Assembly: GCA_015680685.1 (NCBI GenBank)
Contig: MNCI01008099.1
Location: 77,032-141,031 of the forward strand
Source: Gnetum montanum
Lineage: Eukaryota; Streptophyta; Gnetopsida; Gnetales; Gnetaceae
Reading direction: 5' to 3'
DNA: 64,000 nucleotides
Under the pieces are notes generated by a model, which ran no database searches, was not told the origin of the DNA, and worked only from the letters and a program-made list of their open reading frames with translations. The translations under genes were made by a program, and so were the position numbers. Shown here piece after piece: positions 24,262-36,429 of the stretch (within the stretch, counting starts at the first letter, position 1; each line of letters begins with the position of its first letter).

Positions 24262-25382
24262 TGTAGGAAGACCTCTTTTAATTCTCTTGTGCTTGTCCTA
24301 TAAGTTGTTTTTGTAGGTTTTGTGCTTGGAGAAGACCTAGATGCATGTATCTAGTTTTTGTGTTGAATTTCAATGATGAAGATTCTTGGATGTTTTGGCA
24401 TGTTTAGAGGTGTTTTGGCTTATTTTGATGAGTTTAGGACATTTCAAGATCATGGGGACTTATTGTGAGGAATCTAGAGGCTCTTGACATTAAAACAAGA
24501 ATTTTTATTTTTGGCATCTTCATGATAGACATCTCTTGAAAAAGATAGACGTCTCTCCAAAGACATCTCACCTAAAGTGTACACATCTCTAGTTCATAGA
24601 AGATTTCTACCAAAAATGGTAGATGGCTCTCCCTAGGGTAAGGCTTTCATAAAAGATATCTCCTTACAAAGATTGACATCTTCTCAAAGACATCTCCCCT
24701 AAAGTGTAAACATCTCCAATCCATAGAAGACGTCTACCAAAAATAGTAGATGTCTCTCTTGAGAGCAAGGCTTTCATAAAAGACATCTACATGAAACAAG
24801 AGATGTCTATTTTGGTGAAGAAGAAAAACTCTAACATGATTTTTTGATGGGAAAACATCCAAAAGACTCTAGGTCCATGTGGAAAACATCTATGGAGGTA
24901 AATAGAAAGCTTCCTAAGATTTTGAATCTTTATAATTATGTATACCTTCATCCATGAGAGGGAAGGAGAGTTTGTATGCAAGGAGAATGGGGTAAGAGAG
25001 ATTAGGTGAGCACATTGGGTGAGTGCAATGGATGATTATAGCTCCAAGATCAACTTGTGGTGTGTTAATCTATGTGTTCTATTTTCTTGTATCTAACTTA
25101 TGAGTTGATATCTTAGTTCTAGGTTGTGGGAGATATTTCTCTTGGTTGTGTCTTGCATTGAGAACAACCTTTGTGTGATTGTAGAGCCTTTTCATCTACA
25201 ATATCATTTGAGTGTGATAGGTTTTTAGATGCTTGTGGGTTGTGTGAACCCTGTTGTAATCTTCGAATAATTTAATTAAAGATAGATAGTTTTCTTGTTT
25301 TTCTAGAAAATAAAATTTTCTTTGCATAATAACTAGATTTAGTGCATTGAAGGTGATTTAATTGTAGAGTGAACCTGCTCTA
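24262..25382 (+). repeat. 5' LTR of chromovirus B
   Basis: 1121 bp, TGTAGGAAGACCTC start and CCTGCTCTA end. Carries the hairpin-bearing repeat units at about 24530-24800, including a CATAGAAGACGTCTACC unit near 24722. The primer site TTGGTATTGAAGCCT follows at 25389-25403. Confidence 0.85.
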
Positions 25383-25450
25383 GCATTATTGGTATTGAAG
25401 CCTAATTTTATTGTTACTTGGATTTTGGTTGAGGATTTTGTCAATTTTAA

Positions 25451-26600
25451 ATGACACCCAAGAAGAAATAGGTGCAAGCTTTGAATCACAACATGGAAAG
25501 CATGACATAAGCCTTCCAAATGATGGTTGCTTGATTGGATGAAATTAGTGTGCAGGTGGATAGACAAATTCATCTTAGCCATATTCTAACACATGGGGGT
25601 AAAGAGCATGTATGTTTAAATGAAGTTTCATAGCCAGGTGGAGATGGAGTAGATGAAGAGGAAGATCAATCTAGCTATGGAAGTGTAGGAAACCATCAAC
25701 CAAGGATTTCAATGGGAGGGAATCTTATTCCTCAAATAATAACAGTAAGGGATCTAATAATGATTAATAATTCTTCAAGAAAGCTTGATGGTGAAGATGA
25801 GGTAAGACTTGCTAAAGCATTCAGAAATGCTTCAAGACTTCCATATGTAGAATTCAAGACTTTCAATGGTGTAGATGGCACCAATGCTTTTGCAACTTGT
25901 TTGAAGATAATTGAGAAACATTTTCTATTAGAAGACGTACCAAATAACTTGAGGGTACTTATTGCTAAATCCAGATTAGAAGGTATGGCTTCCACATGGT
26001 GGGAAAAGCAATCCAAGGGTTATGAAAGATAAAATAGTCAACCTATTAGAGATTGAAATCTAATGAAATATAGGTTGAAAGGAAATTTTAACAATCTCTT
26101 TAAACATAAGAAATAATTATGAAGTTTAAATTCCTAAGGAAAGGTGACAAGGATGTTAAATAATTTTACATCAGATTTTGTAATCTATTCCATCAAGATA
26201 CAATAAATTGGAGGACTATGAGCAAGCTTCAATCTTTTGGGAGGTTTCAAAATGATGTACTAGCCTGAGTTTCCCTTTTATGAGCCACAAACCCTTGATG
26301 GGGCTTATGATTTGGCACTCAAAGCTAAGAGGAATTTAGGTGGATTTAGAAACAAGAGCAAACAAACTTCTAAGGGTAAGTAGAAGGGATCTATATTTGA
26401 TAAAGGATCCAATTCCAAATCTGAAGATAAGGAGGGTAGCCAAGATAAGACGAATGAAGGAGGTAATGAGAAGGGTAAAACAAGAAAGAACCTAAGCAAC
26501 AAAGGCAAGGGTCAAGGTAGTAGCTCATCAAAATTTTAGTGCTTCAACTGTAAAGAATGAAGACACAAGTAATGGGAATGTTTGCTTCACTGCAGCCAAG
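25451..26600 (+). pseudogene. gag: Chromoviral gag, broken (copy B)
   Basis: Begins MTPKKK with a stop at the next codon, as in copy A. The capsid part is open at 25712-26032 and reads YVEFKTFNGVDGTNAF, ending WWEKQSKGYER. A lysine/serine-rich basic region spans 26340-26520. The zinc knuckle at 26540-26581 reads C-F-N-C-K-E-stop-R-H-K-stop-W-E-C: spacing C-x2-C-x4-H-x4-C is exact, with two stops inside. Confidence 0.75.
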
Positions 26601-26609
26601 GGAAAAGAT

Positions 26610-27272
26610 GTGCAAAACATGGAGGTGGAGGAGACATCAAGCCAAGCTCTTCAGATATGTAATCCTAATGCTTTAAAAATTGAGGATGTTTCTATATTAA
26701 ATTCCTATGCATTCATTGGGAATGTCAATAGTGGAAATCATCTTGATAGGAAATTGTTATTTTGTATTGGGGCTAGTTTTTTACTTAGTAGGAAATGGAT
26801 TCATGTTTTGATTGATGGGGAAGCCCAAGAAAATGTTATTTCTTATAAGGTAGTTACTAGATTGGGTTTGGTAACTAACCCTTATCCAAGACCCTATAAG
26901 GTACATTGCTTATCTAAAGATTTTTCCTAGGAGATGAGGGAACAATGTACTTTGAAATTTAAAATTGGAAGTTTTCATGATGTTGTGAGGTGTGATGTAC
27001 TTCCAATAGATTATGTTGATGTAATTATTGGTAGACATTGGAATTTTGAAAATGGTGCTAAGTTTGATGGATCAAGGAATGTGTGGAGTGTTTTTAGACC
27101 TAATGGATTCCATGATTTGAATTCTATGATAGCTGAACAAGTGAGGCAACAAAGCTTACTTAATGCTTCCTTAATTCTTCCACAAGAGAAGGAATATATT
27201 AAGGAACATTATGAAACTAGTTTTGGTTTTATTGTTATGACAACAGTTGCTACTAACCATGATGATGTGTAA
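26610..27272 (+). pseudogene. Retropepsin-like protease, nearly open (copy B)
   Basis: Two abutting frames, 26610-26930 and 26934-27272, separated by one TAG, span the protease. The active-site segment reads LIDGEAQEN where D-S-G-A is usual, and VIIGRHWNFENGAKFDGSRN is the conserved C-terminal block. Less damaged than copy A. Confidence 0.7.
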
Positions 27273-27422
27273 GTTGAACTTCCTATAGGTCTGTTAGGCT
27301 TGAAGGAGAAATTCTCTAAGGTGTTCAAGGGGGAATTGGATAGACTACAATTGATGAGTAATGTACAACATTAGATTAACTCCATTGCTGGTGCTAGCAC
27401 TCAAAATGAGAGAGCTTATTGA

Positions 27423-28089
27423 ATGGCACCAAATCAAAGGACTAAATTACAAAGGCAAGTAGAGGGGTTATTTGTGAATGACTTCATGAGGGAATCCATT
27501 TTACCTTGTGTAGTTCCAGTGGTGCTATTGCTAAAGAAGGATAATGAAAAATGGAGGATGTGCCTTAATTCTAGTGTAGTGAATAGGATAACAATGAGGA
27601 TGTCCTTGCCAATGCTAAAAGTTTTAGAAAAATTGATTTGAATAGTGGGTACCATCAAATTACAATCATGCTTGGTGATGAGTGGAAGATAACTTTCAAA
27701 ACACCTAATCAATTGTTTGAGTGACTAGTGATGCCATTTGGGCTCATGAATGCACCTACTACATTCATGAGGTTTATGCATGATGTATTGAAGGACTTGA
27801 TTGTTAAGTGTTGTATTGTCTTTTCTAACGATATTTTGATGTATACTCTAATAAGAAAGAGCACTTGGATCTCTTGCGGATGGTGTGCCTTAAGCTGGAT
27901 GAGGCATAGTTGGTGATCAACATGAAGAAAAGTCATTTCTTCAAGAGGAAAATCACATATTTAGGACATGTGATTTCTAAAAGTTAGATTTGGATGGAAG
28001 CTACTAAGGTGAAGGCTATAAGGGATTGGCCAACTCCTAGGAATGTTGGGAAAGTAAGATCATTCCTTGGATTAGCAAGCTTTCATAGG
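27423..28089 (+). pseudogene. Reverse transcriptase, broken (copy B)
   Basis: Matches the copy A RT with more damage. GLFVNDFMRESILPC and KWRMCLNSSVVN are clear at 27460-27590. A deletion removes the segment between VNRIT and the FSKIDL block. MPFGLMNAPTTFM follows near 27730. The catalytic box region reads SNDILMYTL in one frame before a shift. The domain ends at a deletion junction near 28089. Confidence 0.75.
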
Positions 28090-28400
28090 GACTTGCCATT
28101 AGTGGGGTGCTTTCACAAGAAGATAGGGATGTTGCCCTTTTTTCTAAAAAATTGAATGAATGAAGGAAAAAATATAGCATATATGAGGAGTTGTATGCTA
28201 TCCTTGAAGCAATCAGGCATAGGAGGCATTACTTATTGCCCAAATAATTTACTTTGATAATGACCACAAAGCACTTCAATTTCTAAACTAACAAAAGAAG
28301 TTTAGTGAAAAGCACATGAAGTGGGTTGCATAGTCACAGGAGTTCAATTTTGTGTTGAAGCACAAAAGTGGCAAATCCAATGTCGTAGCTCATGCATTAT
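28090..28400 (+). pseudogene. RNase H remnant (copy B)
   Basis: Begins directly at GLAISGVLSQEDRD, the sequence just before it, including the first catalytic Asp segment, having been lost with the RT connection. YEELYAILEAIRH and a shifted LTLI.DHKALQFL follow. Confidence 0.65.
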
Positions 28401-29470
28401 CTAGGGTGCATGTGGTGAATTTCAACATACCTCATGTGGAAGGTATGGGTGATTTTTCTTCTTTATTTAAGCATGATGTTAATTTTTGTTATGTTTGGAG
28501 AAGCCTCAAAGAGTCAGTAATGAATAGGATAGATCAATGGAGGGACTATCATATTCAAGATGAACCATTATTTAAGAATGAAAAGGTATGTGTTCCTAAT
28601 TATGATTTTAGAAAGAGGATTTTGTTTGAAAAACATTGTAGGGTCATGGGAGTTTACATGGGCAAGGATAAAACATTCAAACTTTTTGGTAGGCACTATT
28701 TTTGGCCTAGTATGGCAACTGAAGTTTTAAAATTTATGAAGGAGTGCTTGACATGTCAGAAGTTCAAAGGAGGTAAAGGTGTGGATGGACACTATATGCC
28801 TTTACCAATTCCCAAAGGTCCCTGGGAAATTCTATCAATGGACTTTTAGATTTACATTCCAAATACCAAGAATAGAAATGATGCAATTTTTGTTGTTGTG
28901 AATAGGTTCTCCAAGATGGCATATTTTATTCCATGTAAGGTGAGTGATTCCTTTCATGTTGCAAATTTATTTTTTCAGCATGTTGTGAAGTTACATGGTA
29001 TTCCTTTGAATATTGTTAATGATAGAGACTCCAAGTTCACAAGTCATTTTTGGAGGTCTCTTTGAAAGATTTTATAGACAATGTTCAATTTTTCTAGTGC
29101 ATATCATCCACAATCTGATAGCCAAATGGAGGTGGTGAATAAATCCTTGCTAAACATATTGAGATTTTTGTGTGATGGACAACCAAACATGTGGAGAAAC
29201 CTATTGTGACATGTTGAATTATCATATAATAATTTTTTTCATGTTATAATTGGCAAAAGACCATCTAAGGTGAATTATGAATTTTTTCGAAAGATGGTTA
29301 ACACTCTGAAGAGCTTTGATGATGAAGCTCAACTTAGTGTTGATTTTGTACAAGAGATGAGGGATCTCCATGCACAAGTAAAATCAAATCTTGAGAACAA
29401 GGCTAAAGAGAGAGTCCTCAAGAGGAATGAGATCAAGTAGAAGCCTAATTTTGTTATTTATGACTTGGTT
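28401..29470 (+). pseudogene. Integrase, broken (copy B)
   Basis: Open at 28352-28849 through the zinc-binding part, which ends in a clear C-x2-C (CLTCQKF), up to MDF with the first catalytic Asp. A stop follows. The second Asp lies in NDRDSKF near 29020 and the Glu region, reading QMEVVNKSL, near 29130. The first His segment reads EKHCRVMGVY, so the second zinc-binding His is replaced. Confidence 0.75.
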
Positions 29471-29899
29471 TGGATGAACTTGAGAAAGAAGTGGTTGATA
29501 GGTGTTAACTTCTCCAAATTGAAAGCATAGAAGACTAGGCCTTTCAAAATCAAGGCTAAAATTAATGATAATGCTTTTGAGATTGATTTACCAAAGGATG
29601 TTGGTATTTATTTTATGTTTAATGTTTAAAATATTTTGCACTATCACTAACTAGATGATGAAGAGACCATACAGGAAAGCATCAATGAGTTGAAGGGGAC
29701 TATTAATTAGTCCAAGCTTTCAATGGAGAAGAAGGCAATCATAGTCAAGTAGAGGGAAGCTTCTAACACTTGAGGAGTCAAGAGGCATGAATATTTGATC
29801 CATTGGATGGATCAATCCACTAATGATGCTGTGTGGATCCATGAGACCAAACTTGTTAACTGGGGGATCACTTCTACCGCTACTCCCTTGTTCACATGA
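29471..29899 (+). pseudogene. Integrase C-terminus with chromodomain (copy B)
   Basis: VWMNLRKKW near 29470 leads into the C-terminal domain. VKRHEYLIHWMDQSTNDAVW near 29780-29840 is the chromodomain core. Ends TGA at 29897-29899, the same position as copy A. Confidence 0.7.
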
Positions 29900-29928
29900 G
29901 TTCACTTTTTGAAGGATGGGAGAGCTAG

Positions 29929-30936
29929 TGTAGGAACACCTCTTTTGATTCTCTTGTGCTTGTCATGTAAGTTGTTTTTGTAGGTTTTGTGCTTGAAGAA
30001 GACCTAGACACATGTGTCTAGTTTTTGTGTTGAATTTTTATGATGAAGATTCTTGGATGTTTTGGCATGTTTGAAGGGGTTTTGGCTTATTTTGATGAGT
30101 TCAAGAGGTTCTAGGATCTATGAAGACTTTTTGGGAGGTATCCAAAAGCTCTTGGCATCAAAACAAGCATTCTTATTTTTGGCACCTTTAGGATAGATGT
30201 CTCTCCAAAAATATAGACATCCCTAATCCATAGAAGTTGTCTCCTTAGAAAGATAGACATCTTCTCAAAGATGGCCCCCCTAAAGTGTTGATGTCTCCAA
30301 TCCATAGAAGACATCTACCAACAATATTAGACATCTTTGCTAATAGTAGGGCTTTCACAGAAGATGTCTACATGAAACAAGAGATGTATATGTTGATGAA
30401 GAAGAAAAGCTTTGATGTGAAAACATCAAAAAAACCTAGATCGGTATGGAAAACATCTAGGGAGGAAAATAGAAAGCTTCCTAGGGTGTTGAATCTTTAC
30501 AATTATGTATGCCTTCATCCATGAGAGGGAAGGAGAGTTTATATGTAAGGAGAACAAGGTAAGAGAGATTGGGTGAGTGTAATAGGTGATTGTAGCTTTA
30601 AGATTAGCTTGTGGTATGTTGATCTATGTGTTATATTCTCTTGTATCTCACTTGTGAGTTGAGATCTCAATCTTGGGTTGTGGGAGAGATTTCTCTTTGT
30701 TGTGTCTTGCATTGAGAACAACCATTGTGTGATTGTAGAGCCTCATTCTATGTAATATTGTTTTAGTGTCATAGGTTTTTGGATGCTTGTGGGTTGTGTG
30801 AACCCTATTGTAATCTTCTAATAATTTAATTGAAGATAGCTAGTTTTGTTATTTTTCTAGAAAATAAATTTATCTTTGCATAATATTTGGATTTAGTGCA
30901 TTAAAGGTGATTTAATTGTGGACTGAACCTACTCTA
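29929..30936 (+). repeat. 3' LTR of chromovirus B
   Basis: 1008 bp, preceded by the polypurine tract GGATGGGAGAGCTAG. Shorter than its partners because part of the hairpin-bearing repeat array (about 30190-30370) is missing. Ends CCTACTCTA. Confidence 0.85.
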
Positions 30937-33085
30937 AATAGCCATAAATATACTACTATTATTATTTATCTCTTAAAATAATTTAAGTTTTGCATTTTAT
31001 GAGAAAATTTAAACTGTGATATCTCTTGTTCAAAATTTGTACTATTTGAATCTTTTCAATGAGTACTACGAATTAGATCTAGTTTCAAGATCCAAAAATG
31101 AGTTAAATTATTATGGCTTTGAAAAATATAATATCTTTATTCATTAAATTACCATAAATAAGCCAACTTACTAACAAGATTATGCCTCCTAGATAACTTA
31201 ACTTCAATAATGAAGTAATTGAAATTTTTCAAATATTATGGTATAGTCTTACTAAAGGTAAGGGGATAAGGACCACCAAGCTTAGTTTACATAGATTTAA
31301 GGAAAATATTAGGAGTTTAGAGTACCACATTATGGTTCTATAAGTATCAATTTCCATACTATTAAGATAACCCTTACTACTTTAGTAAACAGAATCTACA
31401 TTTAGCTTAATTTTCTTATGTTACTTTAGTTACATATTATAAATTTTTTAGGGACCCAAACCTAGATTAGCAGTGTTTCATTAATAGAATTAGTTTTTTA
31501 AGGAAGTTAAGATCTAATGACAAGGTAAGATCCTAAAAACTTTAGGAAAGGATTGTTAACTTTGTGATAAGATTCTAGAGGTTATCTATGTTGGATCCCT
31601 AAATTAGGGCATAATAGTTGGGATTTTTACTTGAGATATTTTAATGGGATTGCAAATAGAAAAAATATATTACTATTAAGAAATGGTTAGGGTTATCTAA
31701 AATAAATTTTACCATTTATCTTAGAGGAATCTCTTGTAGTTAGTATCCATTATTGGTTCTTTGTTTGTTGACATCATTAGAGTCTTGATCACTAGTATTC
31801 ATGAAAGTTAATGTACTTTATGAACATGATTAATCTTATATATCATGCATTTCTAATAATTATTTGTGATTTTTGATGGATCATGGCTTATAGTTCATCT
31901 TTAGATTCTGGTTAGTCCTTGGTTCTAATTCGCCCTAGGTTATAATCTAGTTTTATATCAATTGTAACATTCTATTTCTAGATGTCATGATAAACATAAA
32001 ACATATGCAACATTTGACCTTATATGTAATAAATATAGTAGGAAAATTGCAAAAAAAAAAATGAGATGAAAAATTATTATTAAGAGAATTTGAATATAAA
32101 TAAATACATATGGATCATGCTTTGAAGGTTTTCTTAGATAATCTTCCTTCAAAATCTATCTTAGAGGTAATTTAGCATTACCATCATGATTAGGCCTAGA
32201 CCTGGTTAAGAAAGGATGGCTAATCATTTTCTTGTCTCACTCTAACTAGCACCTATTACTCATCTTTACAAGTTTTACGACTCCATATTATCTTGACCTC
32301 TAATTACTAGATATAAGTAACTTAGGTTAAGTTCATAAAGGTTACCTCACGAGACATGCTTATTCTTACAATTTTTTAATTTACTTCATCATCATATACA
32401 ATTTCATCAAAGTATTTTTTATCAAATTCATTAAAGTTCAAGTTCAACATTTTATTTCTAAGTTCAAAGATCATTGAAGTGGGATTAGTATTTTTATCCA
32501 TAAAATTCAATTAATTTAGACCTATTCCTCATCTTAGATTATTTATCAGCTTAGGGAAACTTCAAGGAATCAATTCCTATTTAAATTTGATTTTCGAATC
32601 TTCATATATTCAAAATTTTCAAATTGACCATGACTCCTATCAAGTTGTGGTATTACAGGTTTATAAACCATGAGTTCACCACAAATTTTGGTATTGTAAA
32701 GAGTAATTTTTCTCAAACCACAACCTATAGTTATTCATTATGAATGATCACAAATTGTGGTTGATCAAAAACTATCAATGACAATCCATGATCACCTTAT
32801 GAATCAAAATTCTATTAAGATAAATCCAAAATGATTTATGGTATTCAAAAATTAAAATTTTTTTACTATTAATTTAGATCATAACTTTGTGGTATCCTTG
32901 TGGTCTAGCGGTAATATTTATAGTGATTAAAATATATCTAATTTTCATTGAACACAACCTATGTTTAGCTCATGATAAAGCACCATGACCTATGATTATC
33001 GTGTAGTGAAGCACTACGATTCATGGTAAGCTTGTGGTGAAAGATCATGACTTGTGTTGTAATATCACAACTTGTAGTAAATTAA
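30937..33085. other. Unassigned DNA, mostly duplicated (copy B)
   Basis: Aligns with 19612-22080 except for 31043-31371, absent from A, and the empty site of the solo LTR at 31510-31514. Degenerate GATCATGACTTGTGGT-type repeats run from about 32630 to 33085, reaching beyond the end of alignment with copy A. No gene recognised. Confidence 0.5.
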
Positions 33086-33344
33086 ATTTTACCTATTTTC
33101 ATTAGTTTTAAGTAGAATTTCAATATTTCTATAAAAGGATTCATTTCCTTAAATCCCAACAATGTACCCTTTCATTAAGTGTCTTATTCTAAAAATTACA
33201 TCACTTGTTATATATCAACACTAATTAAGAATGGGAATGTAATGTTAAGATCTTATTGTTATTTTTTGGGAGTATATAACTAAAACTATTTAAGTATATG
33301 TAGCCTAAGATATATAGTCAACCTAATACTTTAGTAAAATTTAA

Positions 33345-33435
33345 ATAGAGCATAATAGTATGTTAGATATAGATGTTCGTTGGAATCAAACCTATGACCT
33401 ATAAATTGCAACCTACATGCTTGATCCAAGTGAGA
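33345..33435 (-). repeat. SINE-like tRNA-derived piece
   Basis: On the minus strand GGTCATAGGTTTGATTCC is a good pol III B box, preceded by a tRNA-like stretch with a decayed A box. The flanking CAAGATATATAGTC-type words recur beside the copies near 39400, so they are probably one family. Confidence 0.45.
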
Positions 33436-36429
33436 GGGGAGTGTCAAACTCCAAAAATAATATTCAAAATAAGAAAAAATTTACAAATACATCACATGCT
33501 TAACATTGAGTAAAAAACTTTTAAAACAACATGGAAAGAAAAAAAATTCCCAATTTTAGGGATGTCTACTCAGGTGTATAATATTATAAACAATGCTTTA
33601 AATAATCAAGAGAGGAAAATTAATGATTAATAGAAAGAATGATCTGAGCCCTAAAACCATTTACATTACTTTCAACATCTAAGCTTGAACTTAAAATAAT
33701 AAAAGTATTTAAGGTAGCATTGGGAAAATATAAACTTTTATAGGAAAGGAAGATCTAATAGAAAATAATAGCTTAGAATTTTCATCATTCATCATGATTG
33801 ATCTTACATTAAAAATCTTTACTATTAACTATAGTCTTCTTATAAGTTTTATTCTTTGAGTTACCTATATTCCTATTAGATAAGGAAAATTTTATTTAAT
33901 AATCTAATTCCCAAATTGATTAATATTTTATGTAGTACTAGTAAGCATATTTACAAAATATTTTATGTTCTCTAGTTCCTTTACTGCCATTGGATTATTC
34001 TTATTAGTGATATTAACTTAATTTTTTATATCATCAAGTTCAAACTTTTTCTATCTTTAACATGTCATTTTCTTTTCTTGAGCATCTTTTTTCTTGAGTA
34101 GAAAAGAACAAGCATTAAACAAATGTCCTTTAAATTAATAAAAGTTCAAATAATTAGAAAAATTATAATATTTAATTAGCTAAATATAAATATTTCTACC
34201 TACTTGTAATTCCAATTGCTTTTTATGATTAAGAAGGTTGATTTTAATAAAAAAATAAAATGCTATAGAAATAGATTCTATATGCTTAATGGGACAAAGA
34301 ATACTAATAATTTTCTACTCAACTTTCTAAAAAATCAACAAACATTGAACAACATAGAAAAGCATGAAACTTTAGAATATTCTTTAGAACAGACACAAAT
34401 ATATAGTCTACTTATGAATGATGAGAATTGCATGCTTATATATAAATAACCTTATATCTAGGGCATGTTGCATCATTAAAGCGTTGCCTAGCTCAACAAG
34501 GAAAAAATGAGAATAATATCTAGCATGATAGATTAAAATGTAGGGACCACCATTTAGATTGATGATAAGATATTTGTTTCTCAAGTTGTAAGCACTAGGT
34601 TCAATCCTAGGTATAGTTGCTTGAAAGAGATTAGGCTTTCACTCATCCACCAATCTCCTTTGACCCCACCTTGGTAAGATAAGCAATGAGCTTCTAGGTG
34701 ATGATCCTTATGAAGGATTTGAATATCATGTTTTATCATTATATGGCTCAATTATAAAGAAAAATATAATTACGAGGAAAGTAACTTAAAATTTGAATAA
34801 AAACATATTGTGATGTAAGATCAACAACCAATGGCTCATAGACATCATTAGAAAGAACAAACTTAGGTATCTTAGTTGTATCAACATTACTAAAAGAATG
34901 CATCATAGATTTTTTTCTCACCATATTGTAAATTTACATTTTGAAAATCAACAGAAATGTCAAAATTAGTTGAAAAAGTTAGGAGTAACATAGAATTTTC
35001 CATAAATAAATTAGATTTACTAAATAAAAATTAAAGAGAGAAAAATTATATCTAATAAAAAAATATTAATTATAGAGTACATTCCATATAATTTTAAAAG
35101 ACAATTGAAAATACAACCAATTTCAATATCATCTACTTAGAAATAAATTAAAAAATTCTTAAAAAATTTTCATTATCGTTGAAATATTTGTACTTGGTCC
35201 TTCACAAATTATGAAAGAACACCAAAATTAAATCCATCATTTGGAGTTTTCATTAAAATAATATGTTTTGAAGGGTTATCATAGATAGAACCTATAAATA
35301 TCATATATATATTTTAATTTTTTTAAAAAACGTATAGGTATTCATAATAGCTATAGAAAATAATAATTACAAGATCAAATGATTAAATAAAATAAAAAAT
35401 ATAAATTCAATAATACATATCCAAAGAGTCTATAAATATGGACATGAAATGCAAAAGGCATAATAGTAAAACTAAAACTAATATTTTATTATGTTTGTAT
35501 AGATCTAAAGCCTCTATAAAAAAAATTAACTTATGCAAATATATCAATAGTAATAAGTCCCAAGTGCAATAGATTTTTTTTATATTCATATAACTTGAAC
35601 ACTACTTCTATATAATTCCCTAGAACCAACATGAGTAGCTTGAATAGCTCATATAAGATTATAGTACATGTTATTCATCTTCCACTACTTTTAGTAAACA
35701 CAATTAACATATTTTATCTTCATGCTACATATTATTTTTATTTTTACATATCAACTCAAAGGTAGTGTGATCCCACTCATACTTTGCTAATTACTACTCT
35801 TATGGGATTAGAGTTGTTGTATGTACATATTTTTGCTTCATCATGCCTACTACTTCTAATATTTTCCTATTAAAACTAAATCTTATTTGGTATTTTTTTG
35901 CCTCATTTTACTATCTTTCTAAAACTTTCTTGTTAAAAATTTTTCATACTTATTCTAAATTTATTATTTAAAATAAAACAAAAACTAAAATTTTATTACA
36001 TTTGTAGATTTTTTAGATATTTTGGATAGTAGAAATATACATGCTAAGATTTTTGAAAATATCATTAAGAGAATTACATAGTATTCTTGATAAAATTTGG
36101 AACAAATCAACCAAATTTGAAATTGTAGTATCCCATCCATATCTAATGTGCTCCAACATAGGACATGGGAAGAAACTTTGGTATTAATCTTTAATGCTAT
36201 TTATATTGCATAGTTGACATAGTCATTCTTCATGAGGAATTTTGAATTATCTAACTATTTTAACTTTTAGATGATAAGATTTCATTCATACTTTTCTAGT
36301 TATGTATTGTAAATGATGATGAATATAACAACTAAATATTTTTCCTTTGAATGAATGTCTCTTCTAATACTATTCAAATATAAATGATGTTTCCTTATAT
36401 ATTTTCTCAAAGCTTTTAAAATACTACTT
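33436..36429. other. Unassigned AT-rich DNA
   Basis: Very AT-rich. A SINE-like piece lies at 34545-34625. The small frames at 34216-34449 (+) and 35407-35589 (-) have no recognised motif and AT-driven composition. Weak, unproven hints of retroelement coding remains exist on the minus strand near 34050-34150. Confidence 0.4.
34545..34625 (+). repeat. SINE-like tRNA-derived piece
   Basis: AGGTTCAATCCTAGG contains a perfect pol III B-box core (GGTTCRANNCC) at about 34599-34610. A tRNA-like segment with a decayed A box precedes it. No intact tRNA cloverleaf was found, so this is a SINE-type relic, not a tRNA gene. Confidence 0.4.

Larger units (their letters stand above)
24262..30936 (+). mobile_element. 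Ty3/gypsy chromovirus, copy B
   Basis: The duplicate of the element at 12704-19611, with the same insertion site in the same flanking DNA. 6675 bp; flanks AATAA and AATAG. Same domain order, but with a deletion of about 190 bp in the RT thumb/connection and more stops in RT. The zinc knuckle and start of integrase are better kept than in copy A. Confidence 0.85.
23041..32927 (+). repeat. Segmental duplication, copy B
   Basis: Second copy of 11438-22080 in the same orientation. It lacks the solo LTR, keeps about 329 bp absent from A (31043-31371), and has its own deletion in the RT/RNase H junction at 28089. Alignment starts abruptly at the TTTTTTCAC block in both copies. Confidence 0.85.

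Noticed and set aside
34050-34150. Minus-strand GHLFNAC segment resembling part of a zinc knuckle
   Set aside because: Only half of the motif is present and no adjoining retroelement domain in the right order was found.
34599-34610. Possible tRNA gene from a perfect B box
   Set aside because: No acceptor stem or anticodon arm can be built; a SINE relic fits better.
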